DNA of 64,000 bases, from positions 1-64,000 of the forward strand of contig CAZFLM010000025.1 in NCBI GenBank assembly GCA_964519955.1, given 5' to 3'. This DNA is from CAZFLM01 sp964519955 (lineage in GTDB: Bacteria > Armatimonadota > Chthonomonadetes > Chthonomonadales > CAJBBX01). Below, piece after piece: positions 1-9,296 of the stretch. The notes beneath the pieces are model-generated. The model was not told the origin of the DNA. It did not search any database and saw only the letters and a program-made list of their open reading frames with translations. The position numbers and the translations under genes are program-made. Numbering within the stretch: the first letter of the stretch is position 1; the number at the start of each line of letters is the position of its first letter.

Positions 1-78
1 ATCCCCCAGCCCCCGCCGCTACTGGTGCTGATCTGTGGACAGAGACGGTCGTTCACCGCAGGAAAGGACTGAGCGCCA

Positions 79-924
79 ATGAAGGTCGGGATGAACGTGC
101 TGCTGTGGACGGCGGCAGCGACCGAGGAGCACCTCGGGCTGCTGGAGCAGATCAAGGCGTGGGGCTACGACAGCGTCGAGTTCCCCATGTTCGGGCCGGA
201 GTGCTCGCCATGGAAGGCGCTGGCCGACCGGCTCGACGACCTGGGCCTTGCGCGGACCGCGGTGACGGTTGTGCCACCCGAGGCCAACCCGATCTCGCCG
301 GACGCCTCGGTTCGGCGGGCGGGCGTCGAGCATCTCAAGGCGTGCATCGACTCGTGCGTCATTCTAGGCGCGGACGTGCTCTGCGGGCCGATGTACTCCC
401 CGTGCGGCGCACTGGTGGGCCGTGGGCGCACGGAGGACGAGTGGGCCTGGGGCGTCGAGGCGCTGCGGGCGGCGGGCGAGCACGCGGCGGCGGCGGGCGT
501 GAAGCTGGCGGTCGAGCCGCTCAATCGGTTCGAGACGTACTTCCTGAACGGCCAGGAGGACGCGGCCCGGTTCGTAGCGGCGGTGGGGCTGCCGTCGGTT
601 GGCATCCTGTTCGACACGTTCCACGCGAACATCGAGGAGAAGGACATCACCGGCGCCATCCTCGCGGTCGGCAAGAGCATCGCCCACTTCCACGTCTCCG
701 AGAATGACCGCAGCACGCCCGGCGAGGGGCATATCCCGTGGGCCTGTGTCTTCCCAGCGCTGGCGGCGTCCGGCTACGACGGTGCGCTCACGGTCGAGGC
801 GTTCGGCAAGGCGCTGCCGGAGGTGGCCGCCGCGACGTGCATCTGGCGCGAGATGATGCCCAGCACGGAACACCTGGCCGGGCGGGCGGCGGAGTTCATC
901 CGGAGGGCGTGGGGGCGGGTGTGA
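79..924 (+). CDS. Sugar phosphate isomerase/epimerase (ketose 3-epimerase-like TIM barrel)
   Basis: A 281-residue AP-endonuclease-2/xylose-isomerase-like TIM barrel closest in pattern to D-tagatose/D-psicose 3-epimerases, which interconvert ketohexoses at C3. The four metal and catalytic residues of that family appear in order and with the right spacing: E146 (in VEPLNRFETYFLN), D179 (in LFDTFH), H205 (in FHVSEND) and E240 (in LTVEAF), each six positions before its counterpart in the described tagatose epimerase. No signal peptide, so cytoplasmic. A purine-rich stretch (AGGAAAGGA, 60-68) precedes the ATG. It lies next to a glycan-degradation cluster, which fits a role in processing released sugars, but the exact substrate cannot be read from sequence. 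It ends 21 nt from a convergent toxin gene. Confidence 0.85.
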   Translation: MKVGMNVLLWTAAATEEHLGLLEQIKAWGYDSVEFPMFGPECSPWKALADRLDDLGLARTAVTVVPPEANPISPDASVRRAGVEHLKACIDSCVILGADVLCGPMYSPCGALVGRGRTEDEWAWGVEALRAAGEHAAAAGVKLAVEPLNRFETYFLNGQEDAARFVAAVGLPSVGILFDTFHANIEEKDITGAILAVGKSIAHFHVSENDRSTPGEGHIPWACVFPALAASGYDGALTVEAFGKALPEVAAATCIWREMMPSTEHLAGRAAEFIRRAWGRV

Positions 925-945
925 AGGCCTCTGACTCTGTACGCG

Positions 946-1389
946 TCACTGCCCCACAGTCGGCGCGAACGGGTCGACGTACTGCACACCGCCGATCGCA
1001 GAGGAGCTGGGGAGGTCCTCCGTGAAGATGGTGGTCACACCGTGTATCTGGGCGGTGGCCCACAGGACCGCATCCCATAGGGGCAGGCCGTAGAGCCCGA
1101 TGGCCTCGATGGCCTGGAGGACCGTTTCCGCGGTGATGGGCAGGACCTCTCGAGCCGCCGAGGCAAGGTGGCGCACCCGCTCCGACGCGTCGGTGTGTGA
1201 GAGGGATGGCGGCCGGTTAAGGCGCGTTGCCGCGCGGTAGAACTCGTTGAGCACCTGGACGGAGAGGATCAAGCTGTCGGTTTGGACGAGTCCCTGAATG
1301 AGCGCCTGGGCCTTGGCCTGTTTGCCCCCATCGGTCGGATCATAGGCGTACACGACGATGTTCGTGTCGACGAGGCTTCGGTCGGGCAT
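946..1389 (-). CDS. vapC: PIN-domain ribonuclease, VapC-type toxin
   Basis: A 147-residue PIN domain. The acidic residues that bind catalytic Mg2+ in VapC toxins are visible: D8 in SLVDTNIVVYAYD, E49 in LNEFYRA, D106 in PLWDAVLWA, and an acidic pair E124/D125 near the C-terminus. Known VapC proteins cut tRNA or rRNA and are neutralised by a small protein encoded just upstream. That is the arrangement here: the start codon lies 3 nt after the stop of an 88-residue partner on the same strand. The RNA target is unknown. It could also be an orphan or decayed module, but both frames are intact. Confidence 0.85.
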   Translation of the reverse strand: MPDRSLVDTNIVVYAYDPTDGGKQAKAQALIQGLVQTDSLILSVQVLNEFYRAATRLNRPPSLSHTDASERVRHLASAAREVLPITAETVLQAIEAIGLYGLPLWDAVLWATAQIHGVTTIFTEDLPSSSAIGGVQYVDPFAPTVGQ

Positions 1390-1392
1390 GGG

Positions 1393-1659
1393 TCACCTGC
1401 CTCGTGAGCGCCGGTTGTCCAGCTCGGCAGCACGCTCGTCGTATATCTCGGCGCGGTCGAAGCGCTGGCCGCCGAACGATAGGCCGCGCCTCATGTCCGC
1501 AAGGAGCGACTGCCCCGCGGCTTGTCGACGCTCCCGGTCGACACCATCGTCGTCGCCCAGGAACGTAACCATGACGCGCGAACGCTGGACGCCGACGGGA
1601 TGCTCGGTGAGTTCGACGCGGCCATCTTGATACAGGCCTTCCACGGTCAGTAGCGACAT
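1393..1659 (-). CDS. Putative antitoxin of the VapC-type toxin (AF2212/DUF104-like N-terminus)
   Basis: An 88-residue protein encoded immediately upstream of the PIN toxin. The N-terminus (MSLLTVEGLYQDGRVELTE) resembles the short beta-rich AF2212/DUF104 antitoxin fold (pattern: aliphatic, EGLY..G.VEL). The C-terminal half is charged and probably disordered (RAEIYDERAAELDNRR), as expected for a segment that wraps the toxin. A good ribosome site (GGAGG) precedes the ATG and a consensus -10 box lies upstream. The antitoxin role is inferred from gene order and size; the family assignment is tentative. Confidence 0.7.
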   Translation of the reverse strand: MSLLTVEGLYQDGRVELTEHPVGVQRSRVMVTFLGDDDGVDRERRQAAGQSLLADMRRGLSFGGQRFDRAEIYDERAAELDNRRSRGR

Positions 1660-1679
1660 GGCGGTATCCTCCGCACTCC

Positions 1680-1685
1680 ATTATA
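1680..1685 (-). promoter_or_regulatory. -10 box of the toxin-antitoxin promoter
   Basis: Minus-strand TATAAT, 21 nt before the antitoxin ATG, is a perfect sigma70-type -10 hexamer. No convincing -35 hexamer is seen at 16-18 nt; CATCTC/ATCTCG occupy that place. Such A+T-rich boxes are rare in this window, so it stands out. The sulfatase gene starts 43 nt away on the other strand. Confidence 0.5.
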
Positions 1686-1728
1686 CATGGTCGTGTTCGT
1701 TCCGAGATGCCGCACAAGGAGCCGTCGC

Positions 1729-3213
1729 ATGAAAGCCATCATGGTCATGTTCGACTCGCTGAACCGGCGCATGCTGCCGCCGTATGGCTGCGACTGGGTG
1801 TACGCGCCCAACTTCGCCCGGCTCGCGAGGCGGTCGGCCGTGTTTACCAGCTCCTACGTCTGCTCGATGCCCTGCATGCCGGCGCGGCGGGACCTGCATA
1901 CCGGGCGGCCCAACTTCCTGCACCGCTCGTGGGGGCCGCTGGAGCCGTTCGACGACTCGATGCCTCAGATGCTGCGCGAGGCCGGCGTCTACACGCACCT
2001 GGCGAGCGATCATTACCACTACTGGGAAGATGGCGGCGCCACCTACCACAACCGCTACAACACGTGGGAGTTCTTTCGCGGCCAGGAGGGTGACCCGTGG
2101 CGCGGGCAGGTGGGCGATCCAGCGATCCCGGCGAGGGCGCGCGGCCGCAACGCGGAGCCCGGCGGCTACTCGCGGCAGGACCGCATCAACCGCGAGGCCA
2201 TGCGCCGCGAGGCCGACCAGCCGCAGCCCCAGACGTTCGCCGCGGGGCTGGACTTCATCCGGCGCAACGCCTCGGCCGACCGCTGGCTGCTCCACTTGGA
2301 GACCTTCGACCCGCACGAGCCCTTCTTCAGCCACCGCCGCTACAAGGACCGCTACTCCTACGATCCCGACGCGATGCTGCTCGACTGGCCGCCGTACCGT
2401 GAGGTGACCGAGCCGCCGGAGGAGGTCGAGCACCTGCGCTGCGAGTACGCGGCCCTCGTCTCGCAGTGCGACGCGTACCTCGGCGACGTGCTGGACCTGA
2501 TGGACGAGCTGGACCTGTGGCGCGACACGATGCTCATCGTCTGGACCGACCACGGGTTCATGCTGGGCGAGCACAACTGCTGGGCCAAGGTGTGGCAGCC
2601 CTTCTACCAGGAGATCGCGAACACCCCCTTCTTCGTCTGGGATCCGCGCTGCGGCGTCGTGGGCGAGGACCGGCATGCGCTGGTGCAGCCCTCCATCGAC
2701 CTCGGTCCGACGCTTCTGGACTACTTCGGCCTGCCGGCGACGGCGGATATGCTGGGCAAGCCGCTGGGGCCAACCGTGGCGAACGACGTTCCTGTTCGCG
2801 AAGCCGCGATCTTTGGCATGCACGGAACGCAGGTGAATGTGACCGACGGGCGGTATCTGTACATGCGCGGACCCGCGAGGGACGACAACGGGCCGCTGTA
2901 CGACTACACGCTGATGCCGACCGCCATGCGCGGCTATCTCGGCGCCGACAACCTGCGCGCAGCAACCCTCGCCGGCCCGCTCCCGTTCAGCAAGGGGATG
3001 CCGGTGCTTCGGGCGCCTGCTCGTGGCTGGGCTTCGATGCGCGGCGCTGTCCGCGGTACGCTGCTGTTCGATCTGCACGACGACCCGGGCCAGGAGCGCC
3101 CGCTGACCGATGCCGGCATCGAGCGCCGGATGATCGACCACCTGGTGCGCCTGATGCGCGAGTGCGATGCGCCGGACGAGCAGTTTGTCCGGCTCGGGCT
3201 CGCGGAGCGCTGA
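1729..3213 (+). CDS. Type I sulfatase (alkaline-phosphatase superfamily)
   Basis: A 494-residue arylsulfatase-type hydrolase. The formylglycine signature is CMPARRDLHTGR with the modified cysteine at C49 (CxPxR form). The metal-binding start (MVMFDSLNRRML) and the later WTDHGFMLGEH motif, which carries the D-H ligands, are present. An upstream in-frame ATG exists at 1687, but the ATG at 1729 has AAGGAG seven bases upstream and begins directly with the fold, so I use it. There is no signal peptide, so the enzyme would be cytoplasmic unless exported otherwise. It heads a run of co-directional carbohydrate genes and probably removes sulfate from sugar fragments. A formylglycine-generating enzyme would be needed and is not in the window. 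Confidence 0.9.
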   Translation: MKAIMVMFDSLNRRMLPPYGCDWVYAPNFARLARRSAVFTSSYVCSMPCMPARRDLHTGRPNFLHRSWGPLEPFDDSMPQMLREAGVYTHLASDHYHYWEDGGATYHNRYNTWEFFRGQEGDPWRGQVGDPAIPARARGRNAEPGGYSRQDRINREAMRREADQPQPQTFAAGLDFIRRNASADRWLLHLETFDPHEPFFSHRRYKDRYSYDPDAMLLDWPPYREVTEPPEEVEHLRCEYAALVSQCDAYLGDVLDLMDELDLWRDTMLIVWTDHGFMLGEHNCWAKVWQPFYQEIANTPFFVWDPRCGVVGEDRHALVQPSIDLGPTLLDYFGLPATADMLGKPLGPTVANDVPVREAAIFGMHGTQVNVTDGRYLYMRGPARDDNGPLYDYTLMPTAMRGYLGADNLRAATLAGPLPFSKGMPVLRAPARGWASMRGAVRGTLLFDLHDDPGQERPLTDAGIERRMIDHLVRLMRECDAPDEQFVRLGLAER

Positions 3214-3246
3214 TCTGCCATCACGCACGCAACGGAGCATCGTCGG

Positions 3247-5730
3247 ATGACATTCGGACTCATTGGCGTCATGTGCGTCAGCGCGCTGGCTCTGAACGCT
3301 CACCCCGCGCCGCCGGCCGCCACCATCACGATCCAGGCCAACCAGAAGGGCGTCGACGTGAGCCCCTTGCTCTGGGGCATCTTCTACGAGGAGATCAACC
3401 ACGCGGGCGACGGTGGCATCTACGCCGAGATGGTGCAGAACCGCGCCTTCGAGGAGACGCAGCCCGCGGCCGGCGCCACGATGAAGGACGGCCAGATGGT
3501 GACGCCCAACGGCTTCACGCACCCCATCTGGTACAAGTCCGATCTGCACGCCTGGTCGGTCGTGGCCGATGGCGGCGCCCGCGTGACGGCCAGCCTGGAC
3601 ACCGCCGAGCCCCTCAACGAGAAGACGCCGCACTCGATGCGGGTCGAGGTCGCCGACTGCGGCAAGCGGGCCGCCGTCGCGAACGAGGGCTACTGGGGCA
3701 TGTCGGTGAAGGCCGGCGAGGCGTACAGCCTGTCGTTCTACGCCCGCTGCCCCGGCGCGCCGAACTCCGTCACCGCGACCCTCGAGGCTGCCGACGGCTC
3801 GGCCACTTATGCGCGTGCGGCCGTCGCGGGCGTTTCGGGCGGCTGGAAGCGGTACTCCTGCACGCTGAAGGCGGCGGGGACGGACCCGAAGGCGCGTCTG
3901 GTGCTGAGCTTCGGCAAACCGGGCACGGTGTGGCTGGATGTGGTCTCGCTCTTCCCGCGCAAGACCTTCAGGAACCGGCCCAATGGCCTGCGCCCAGACC
4001 TTGCCGGGCTTCTGCAGGGGCTGAGGCCCGGCTTCGTGCGCTTCCCGGGCGGCTGCGTGGTCGAGGGCTGCACGATCGCGAACCGCATTCAGTGGAAGAA
4101 CACGATCGGCGACATCGCTCAGAGACCCGGGCGCTGGAACCTCTGGGGCTACCACAACACGGAGGGGCTCGGGTTCCACGAGTACCTGCAGCTCTGCGAG
4201 GACCTGGGCGCGGAGCCGCTCTACGTCTGCAACGCCGGGATGTCGTGCTTCTACCGCAACGCCGAGATCGAGAAGGACCCGGAGAAGCTGCAGCCGTACG
4301 TGCAGGACATGCTCGACGCGCTGGAGTACGCGAACGGCCCGGCGACCAGCAAGTGGGGCGCGGAGCGGGCGCGCAACGGCCATCCCGCGCCGTTCAACAT
4401 CCGGTACGTGGAGATCGGCAACGAGAACTGGGGCGAGGACTACTTCCGGGCCTATCGCATCTTCTACGACGCGCTGAAGAGGGCGTACCCGGACGTCACC
4501 GCCATCGCCGACTGCCCCATCCCGAACGCGCCGGTCGAGGTGGTGGACGAGCACTACTACGTCGCGCCAGGCTGGTTCTTCGCGAACGCGCACAAGTACG
4601 ACACGTACGATCGGAGCGGGCCGCGCATCTACGTGGGCGAGTACGCCTGCAACAGCCAGGTGGGCGCCGGCAACATGCTGGCGGCGCTCTCCGAGGCGGC
4701 GTGGATGACCGGCATGGAGCGGAACTCCGACATCGTGACGATGGCCTCCTACGCGCCGCTCTTCGAGAACGTGAACAACCGCGCTTGGCCGGTGAACCTG
4801 ATCCAGTTCGACAGCTCGCGGAGCCTGGGGCGGTCCTCCTACCAGGTGCAGAAGCTCTTCGCGGCCAACCGGCCGGACCACACGCTCCCCATCGAGGTGG
4901 CCGCGGCTCCGACGGGCGAGCAGCCTGCAGGCGCGATCGGGCTGGGGGCGTGGCTCACGCAGGTGGAGTACAAGGACGCGACGGTGATGAGGGGCGGGCA
5001 GACGCTGTACTCCTCCGACTTCGCCGCCGGTCTGTCAGGTTGGAAGTCGCTCGGCGGGCAGTGGTCCGTGGCGGACGGCGTGCTGCACCAGTCGTCGGAG
5101 AGCGAGAACTGCCTCACCACGGCCGGCGACGCAGCCTGGACCGACTACACCTTCAGCGTCAAGGCCCGCAAGGTGGCCGGCGCCGAGGGATTCCTGATCC
5201 TGTTCCACGTGAGGAATGCGGATAACTGGGTGTGGTGGAACATCGGCGGATGGGGCAACTCACGCCACGCGCTGGAACAGAGCCGCGACGGCGCCAAGTC
5301 GGAGGTCGGGCGCTCGGTCCGTGGCAGCGTGGAGACCGGGCGGTGGTACGACATTCGCGTCGAGACGCAGGGCTCCAAGGTTCGATGCTACCTCGACGGC
5401 AAGCCGGTGCAGTCGGCAGACCTGTCGCAGTCCGAGCGGCTGTACGCGACCGCCGGCCGGGACCTGAAGAAGGGGCAGATCGTGGTCAAGGTCGTTAACC
5501 CGACCGGCGATGCGCTCGCGACGGACGTGGTCCTCACGGGAGTGCGCAAGGTTGCCTCCCGCGCCGAGGTGATCACCGTGAGCGCGACGAGCCCGCAGGA
5601 TGAGAACACGTTGGAGCAGCCAACCAAGATCGCGCCGGTCGCGTCCCGCTTCGACGGCGCGAGCAATCGGTTCCGCTTCACGTTCCGGCCGTACTCGGTA
5701 ACCGTGCTGCGACTGACGGAGCGCAGATGA
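3247..5730 (+). CDS. GH51 alpha-L-arabinofuranosidase with embedded carbohydrate-binding-like domain
   Basis: An 827-residue secreted glycosidase with a hydrophobic N-terminus (residues 3-18). The family 51 pattern is clear: GIFYEEINHAGDGGIYAE near residue 44, RFPGGCVVEG near 265, the acid/base E393 in EIGNENWGEDY and the nucleophile E465 in IYVGEYACNS. A beta-sandwich module occupies about 105-240. A second jelly-roll (SSDF...GWKSLGGQWSVADGVLHQ, about 590-740) is inserted before the final beta-domain, as in several GH51 enzymes of environmental bacteria. Expected activity is release of terminal arabinofuranose from arabinan or arabinoxylan. The next gene overlaps its stop codon by 4 nt, so the two are translationally coupled. 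Confidence 0.92.
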   Translation: MTFGLIGVMCVSALALNAHPAPPAATITIQANQKGVDVSPLLWGIFYEEINHAGDGGIYAEMVQNRAFEETQPAAGATMKDGQMVTPNGFTHPIWYKSDLHAWSVVADGGARVTASLDTAEPLNEKTPHSMRVEVADCGKRAAVANEGYWGMSVKAGEAYSLSFYARCPGAPNSVTATLEAADGSATYARAAVAGVSGGWKRYSCTLKAAGTDPKARLVLSFGKPGTVWLDVVSLFPRKTFRNRPNGLRPDLAGLLQGLRPGFVRFPGGCVVEGCTIANRIQWKNTIGDIAQRPGRWNLWGYHNTEGLGFHEYLQLCEDLGAEPLYVCNAGMSCFYRNAEIEKDPEKLQPYVQDMLDALEYANGPATSKWGAERARNGHPAPFNIRYVEIGNENWGEDYFRAYRIFYDALKRAYPDVTAIADCPIPNAPVEVVDEHYYVAPGWFFANAHKYDTYDRSGPRIYVGEYACNSQVGAGNMLAALSEAAWMTGMERNSDIVTMASYAPLFENVNNRAWPVNLIQFDSSRSLGRSSYQVQKLFAANRPDHTLPIEVAAAPTGEQPAGAIGLGAWLTQVEYKDATVMRGGQTLYSSDFAAGLSGWKSLGGQWSVADGVLHQSSESENCLTTAGDAAWTDYTFSVKARKVAGAEGFLILFHVRNADNWVWWNIGGWGNSRHALEQSRDGAKSEVGRSVRGSVETGRWYDIRVETQGSKVRCYLDGKPVQSADLSQSERLYATAGRDLKKGQIVVKVVNPTGDALATDVVLTGVRKVASRAEVITVSATSPQDENTLEQPTKIAPVASRFDGASNRFRFTFRPYSVTVLRLTERR

Positions 5731-7940
5731 GCGACCGCCTATCAATGCGCTCGCTCCTGACACATCGACGCGGGATGTTCCCGCCGGCATTCCTGGCCAT
5801 GTTGCTCGGGGTGGCCTGTCTTGGCGTGTCCGCACACGCGGAACGCTATCGGACGAAGGAGAACGTCGTGGTCGAGATCACTCTGAGGTCGGTCGGGGAA
5901 CACTCCGACCCGTTCAACGAACTCACCGTGGATGCGGTCTTCCGGGAGCCGTCCGGCGCTCAGGTTCGTGTCCCCGCGTTCTGGGCCGGCGGCAAGCGGT
6001 GGAAGGTCCGGTACGCGTCGACACATGTAGGCAGGCACAACTATCGCACCGAGTGCAGCGACACCAGCGACACCGGGCTGCACGGCGTCACGGGTTCCGT
6101 GGATGTCGAGCCGTACAAGGGCTCAAACCGGCTGATCCTGCACGGCCCCGTGCGTGTCGCGGCAGACAAGCGGCACCTGGAGCACGCCGACGGCACGCCC
6201 TTCTTCTGGCTGGGCGACACGTGGTGGATGGGGCTCTGCCACCGCATCCGCTTCCCGGGCGAGTTCCACACGCTCGCCGCCGACCGGGTGCGGAAGGGGT
6301 TCACGGTCATCCAGATCGTGGCAGGTCTCTACCCGGACATGGGCGCCTTCGACCCGCGCGGCGCGAACGAGGCCGGCTTCCCCTGGGAGGCTGACTACGC
6401 GCGCATCCGGCCGGAGTACTTCGACGCGGCGGACAAGCGCATCGACCACCTGATCGACCAGGGACTGATGCCCTGCATCGTGGGCGCGTGGGGCTACTTC
6501 GAGCCGTGGATGGGCGTCGAGAAGCTGAAGCAGCACTGGCGCTACCTCATCGCGCGGTACGGCGCCATGCCGGTCACCTGGTGCGTGGCGGGCGAGGCGA
6601 ACCTGCCCTGGTACCTGGCGAGCAACTTTCCCTCGGATGATCGCGAGCAGGTGCACGGCTGGACCGAGGTCATGCGCTACGTGCGGAAAACGGACCCGTT
6701 CCATCGGCCGCTCACCATCCACCCGACCGCGATCAACCGCTACACCGCGCGCCACGCGACCGACGACCCGGAGCTGCTGGACTTCGACATGCTGCAGACG
6801 CCGCACGGCCAGCGGGAGGCGGTGCCGATTACGGTGAAGGCGATGCGCGAGTCCTACACGCTGCCGCCCACCATGCCGGTCATCAATGGCGAGGCGGCGT
6901 ACGAGATGCTGCTCGGCACGCTGCCGACGCGGTGGACTCGCACGATGTTCTGGCTCTGCATGATGAACGGGGCGGCCGGCCACACCTATGGCGGTAACGG
7001 CATCTGGCAGTGCAACCGCCGCGACGAGCCGCACGGAGCCTCGCCGCACGGCGGCAACTACGGCACGATCCCGTGGGACGAGGCGATGCACCTGCCGGGC
7101 TCGAAGCAGATCGGCCTCGGCAAGCAGTTGATCGCCAAGGAGAAGTGGTGGCAGTTCACCCCGCATTCGGAGTGGGCCTCCTACGCCGACCCGAGCGGCC
7201 CGAGCCTCGACTCGGCGAGCTGGATCTGGTACCCGGAGGGCGACGCGAAGGTGGACGCGCCGGTCGCCAAGCGGTGGTTCCGCGCCACGTTCGAGGTGCC
7301 GGAGGGGCGCACGGTGAAGTCGGCGCGCCTGCTGTTCGCCGCGGACGACTGGGCGGCGGCCTGGCTCAACGGGAAGAAGCTGGGCGACTGCGCCGGCTTC
7401 CTCGTCGGTGCGCGCGTGAACTTGGCCGCGAAGCTGCAGGCCGGGAAGAACGTGCTCGCCTTCGAGGCGGAGAACCGCGCCGCGCCGGTGACGGCCAACC
7501 CCGCCGGGCTCCTCGCGACGCTGGAGATCGTGTTCACCGACGGAGGCACGCTGAAGGTGGACTCCGGCGCGAGCTGGAAGGCTGCGAAGGACGGCGCCGC
7601 CGGTTGGGAGACGACCGCGTTCGACGATGCCGCCTGGCCGGCCGCGCAGGTGAGCGGGCCGTACGGCTGCGCGCCGTGGGGCAAGCAGGCGGAGGCCGAC
7701 CCGCTGCAGGCGCCGCAGTGCGCGGGCATCGACGGCCAGGTGCGCTTCATCTACGTCCTCGACCCGGAGCCCATCGTGCTGCAGCACTTGGAGCCCGGCG
7801 CGAAGTACGCGCTGCAGTTCTTCGACACGCTGACGGGCGAGGTGGTGGACCTGGGCAAGTTCGAGGCAGATGCGAAGGGCGAGTACGGGTGTGCGGTGCC
7901 CGCGGGGGTGACGGAGGACTGGGTGCTGGTCGTGCGGTAG
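5727..7940 (+). CDS. DUF5060-DUF4038 glycoside hydrolase (apiosidase/GH140-like) with C-terminal beta domains
   Basis: A 737-residue exported protein with a signal peptide (hydrophobic stretch about 16-34). Order of parts: an Ig-like DUF5060 domain (about 40-135), then a DUF4038 TIM barrel (about 140-470) containing HADGTPFFWLGDTWWMGL, TWCVAGEANLPW and MPVINGEAAYE, whose glutamates (in GEAN and NGEA) are candidate catalytic residues, then a galactose-binding-like module (about 495-650, WIWYPEGD...RWFRATFEVPEG) and a C-terminal collagen-binding-like domain. Families of this build act on pectin side chains such as apiose, or on related glycans. The ATG overlaps the GH51 stop (ATGA), which supports joint expression. 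Substrate is inference. Confidence 0.85.
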   Translation: MSDRLSMRSLLTHRRGMFPPAFLAMLLGVACLGVSAHAERYRTKENVVVEITLRSVGEHSDPFNELTVDAVFREPSGAQVRVPAFWAGGKRWKVRYASTHVGRHNYRTECSDTSDTGLHGVTGSVDVEPYKGSNRLILHGPVRVAADKRHLEHADGTPFFWLGDTWWMGLCHRIRFPGEFHTLAADRVRKGFTVIQIVAGLYPDMGAFDPRGANEAGFPWEADYARIRPEYFDAADKRIDHLIDQGLMPCIVGAWGYFEPWMGVEKLKQHWRYLIARYGAMPVTWCVAGEANLPWYLASNFPSDDREQVHGWTEVMRYVRKTDPFHRPLTIHPTAINRYTARHATDDPELLDFDMLQTPHGQREAVPITVKAMRESYTLPPTMPVINGEAAYEMLLGTLPTRWTRTMFWLCMMNGAAGHTYGGNGIWQCNRRDEPHGASPHGGNYGTIPWDEAMHLPGSKQIGLGKQLIAKEKWWQFTPHSEWASYADPSGPSLDSASWIWYPEGDAKVDAPVAKRWFRATFEVPEGRTVKSARLLFAADDWAAAWLNGKKLGDCAGFLVGARVNLAAKLQAGKNVLAFEAENRAAPVTANPAGLLATLEIVFTDGGTLKVDSGASWKAAKDGAAGWETTAFDDAAWPAAQVSGPYGCAPWGKQAEADPLQAPQCAGIDGQVRFIYVLDPEPIVLQHLEPGAKYALQFFDTLTGEVVDLGKFEADAKGEYGCAVPAGVTEDWVLVVR

Positions 7941-7989
7941 AGGCGGTACATAGCGGGCGGGTAGGTTGGGCAAAGGGAGGATGCGGACG

Positions 7990-9282
7990 ATGTCGGAGGC
8001 TGGAAGTCGGTTGGGCCTGACAAGGCGACAGTTCATCGGGAGGACGGCGGTCGCGGGAGCCGCGTTCGCCATCCCGACGATCGTGCCGGCGCGGGCGTTG
8101 GGGCGGGACGGCGCGGTGGCGCCTTCGGACCGCATCGTGCTGGGCGCGATCGGCATCGGGCCACGCGGGAGCGACGTGCTGCGGTTCATGCTGGCCGAGC
8201 AGGACGTGCAGTTCGTCGCCATCTGCGACGTGCGGGCGGACCGGCGGCAGAGCGTGAAGGACACCGCCGACGCGAAGTACGGCAACCATGACTGCAAAAT
8301 GTACCGCGACCTGCGCGAGATCCTGACGCGGCCGGACATCGACGCCATGCTCATCGCCACGGGCGACCGGTGGCACACGATGGCGTCCATCCTGGCGGCC
8401 AAGGCTGGCAAGGACGTCTACAGCGAGAAGCCCTGCGGCCTGACGATGGGGCAGTGCCAGGCTCTCAACGACACGATCAACCGTCTGGGCCGCGTGTTCC
8501 AGGCAGGCACCCAGCGCCGCAGCGTGCCGAACTTCCAGGCGGCGGTGCGGCTGGCTCAGAGCGGCAAGCTCGGCAAGCTCCACACGCTGCACGCCTCCAT
8601 CAACGACCTCGCGATCTTCTACCACTGGCTGCCGGCCGAGCCCGAGCCGCCGAAGGACGTGGTCGACTGGGACCTCTGGCTCGGTCCGGCGCCGTGGCGC
8701 CCGTACCACCACGACTACATCAACGGCGCGTGGCGCGCTTACTATGACTTCGACTCCGGAGGGCGGCTGCTGGATTGGGGCGCGCACACCGTCGACCTCT
8801 GCCAGTGGGCGAACCGGGCGGACAACACGGCGCCCGTCGAGTACGAGGCGGGCGGCGGCGGCGTGAAGGCGGTCTACGCCAACGGGGTGAAGCTGGTGCT
8901 GCGGCCTGGCGGCTGGATCCCGGGGCTGGGCACCTGCCCCGTGCGCTTCGAGGGCGACGAGGGGTGGGTGGAGACCGGCGACAACGGGCTGTTCGAGGTG
9001 AGCCCCGCGTCGCTGCGGTCGGAGCTGGAGACCGCGAAGCGCATGGCCGGCACGGACCCGGCGAGCCACGGGCGCAACTTCTTCGACTGCGTGAAGTCCG
9101 GCGCGAAGCCCGCGTGCAACTCGGACGTGATGCGGCACTCGCACGTCGCCTGTCACGCGGCGGCGCTTGCGGTGCAGCTCGGCCGGAAGCTGCGCTTCGA
9201 TCCGGCGACGGAGTCGTTCATCGGCGACGACGAGGCCAACCGCCTGCGGCACCGGGCGATGCGGGAGCCGTGGCATGTATAG
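7990..9282 (+). CDS. Tat-exported Gfo/Idh/MocA family oxidoreductase
   Basis: A 430-residue NAD(P)-dependent sugar-dehydrogenase-type protein. It begins with a twin-arginine signal (LTRRQFIGRTAVAGAAFAIP), then a Rossmann fold with GAIGIGPRGSD and the family EKP motif in YSEKPCGLTMGQ. The C-terminal half is the alpha/beta substrate domain (DWGAHTVDLCQWA). In-frame starts at 7966 (TTG) and 7981 exist; the ATG at 7990 is preceded at 9 nt by GGGAGG and starts right before the Tat signal. Such exported dehydrogenases, probably with pre-bound cofactor, are common in polysaccharide-degrading gene clusters. It follows the GH genes by 49 nt. Confidence 0.88.
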   Translation: MSEAGSRLGLTRRQFIGRTAVAGAAFAIPTIVPARALGRDGAVAPSDRIVLGAIGIGPRGSDVLRFMLAEQDVQFVAICDVRADRRQSVKDTADAKYGNHDCKMYRDLREILTRPDIDAMLIATGDRWHTMASILAAKAGKDVYSEKPCGLTMGQCQALNDTINRLGRVFQAGTQRRSVPNFQAAVRLAQSGKLGKLHTLHASINDLAIFYHWLPAEPEPPKDVVDWDLWLGPAPWRPYHHDYINGAWRAYYDFDSGGRLLDWGAHTVDLCQWANRADNTAPVEYEAGGGGVKAVYANGVKLVLRPGGWIPGLGTCPVRFEGDEGWVETGDNGLFEVSPASLRSELETAKRMAGTDPASHGRNFFDCVKSGAKPACNSDVMRHSHVACHAAALAVQLGRKLRFDPATESFIGDDEANRLRHRAMREPWHV

Positions 9283-9296
9283 CGGCGAGGTGAAGC

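Noticed and set aside
1681..4881. A 1066-codon open frame on the minus strand opposite the sulfatase and GH51 genes
   Set aside because: Composition is Arg/His/Val-rich with no domain, and it mirrors the codon bias of two clearly recognisable plus-strand genes. Long antisense frames of this kind occur throughout G+C-rich DNA.
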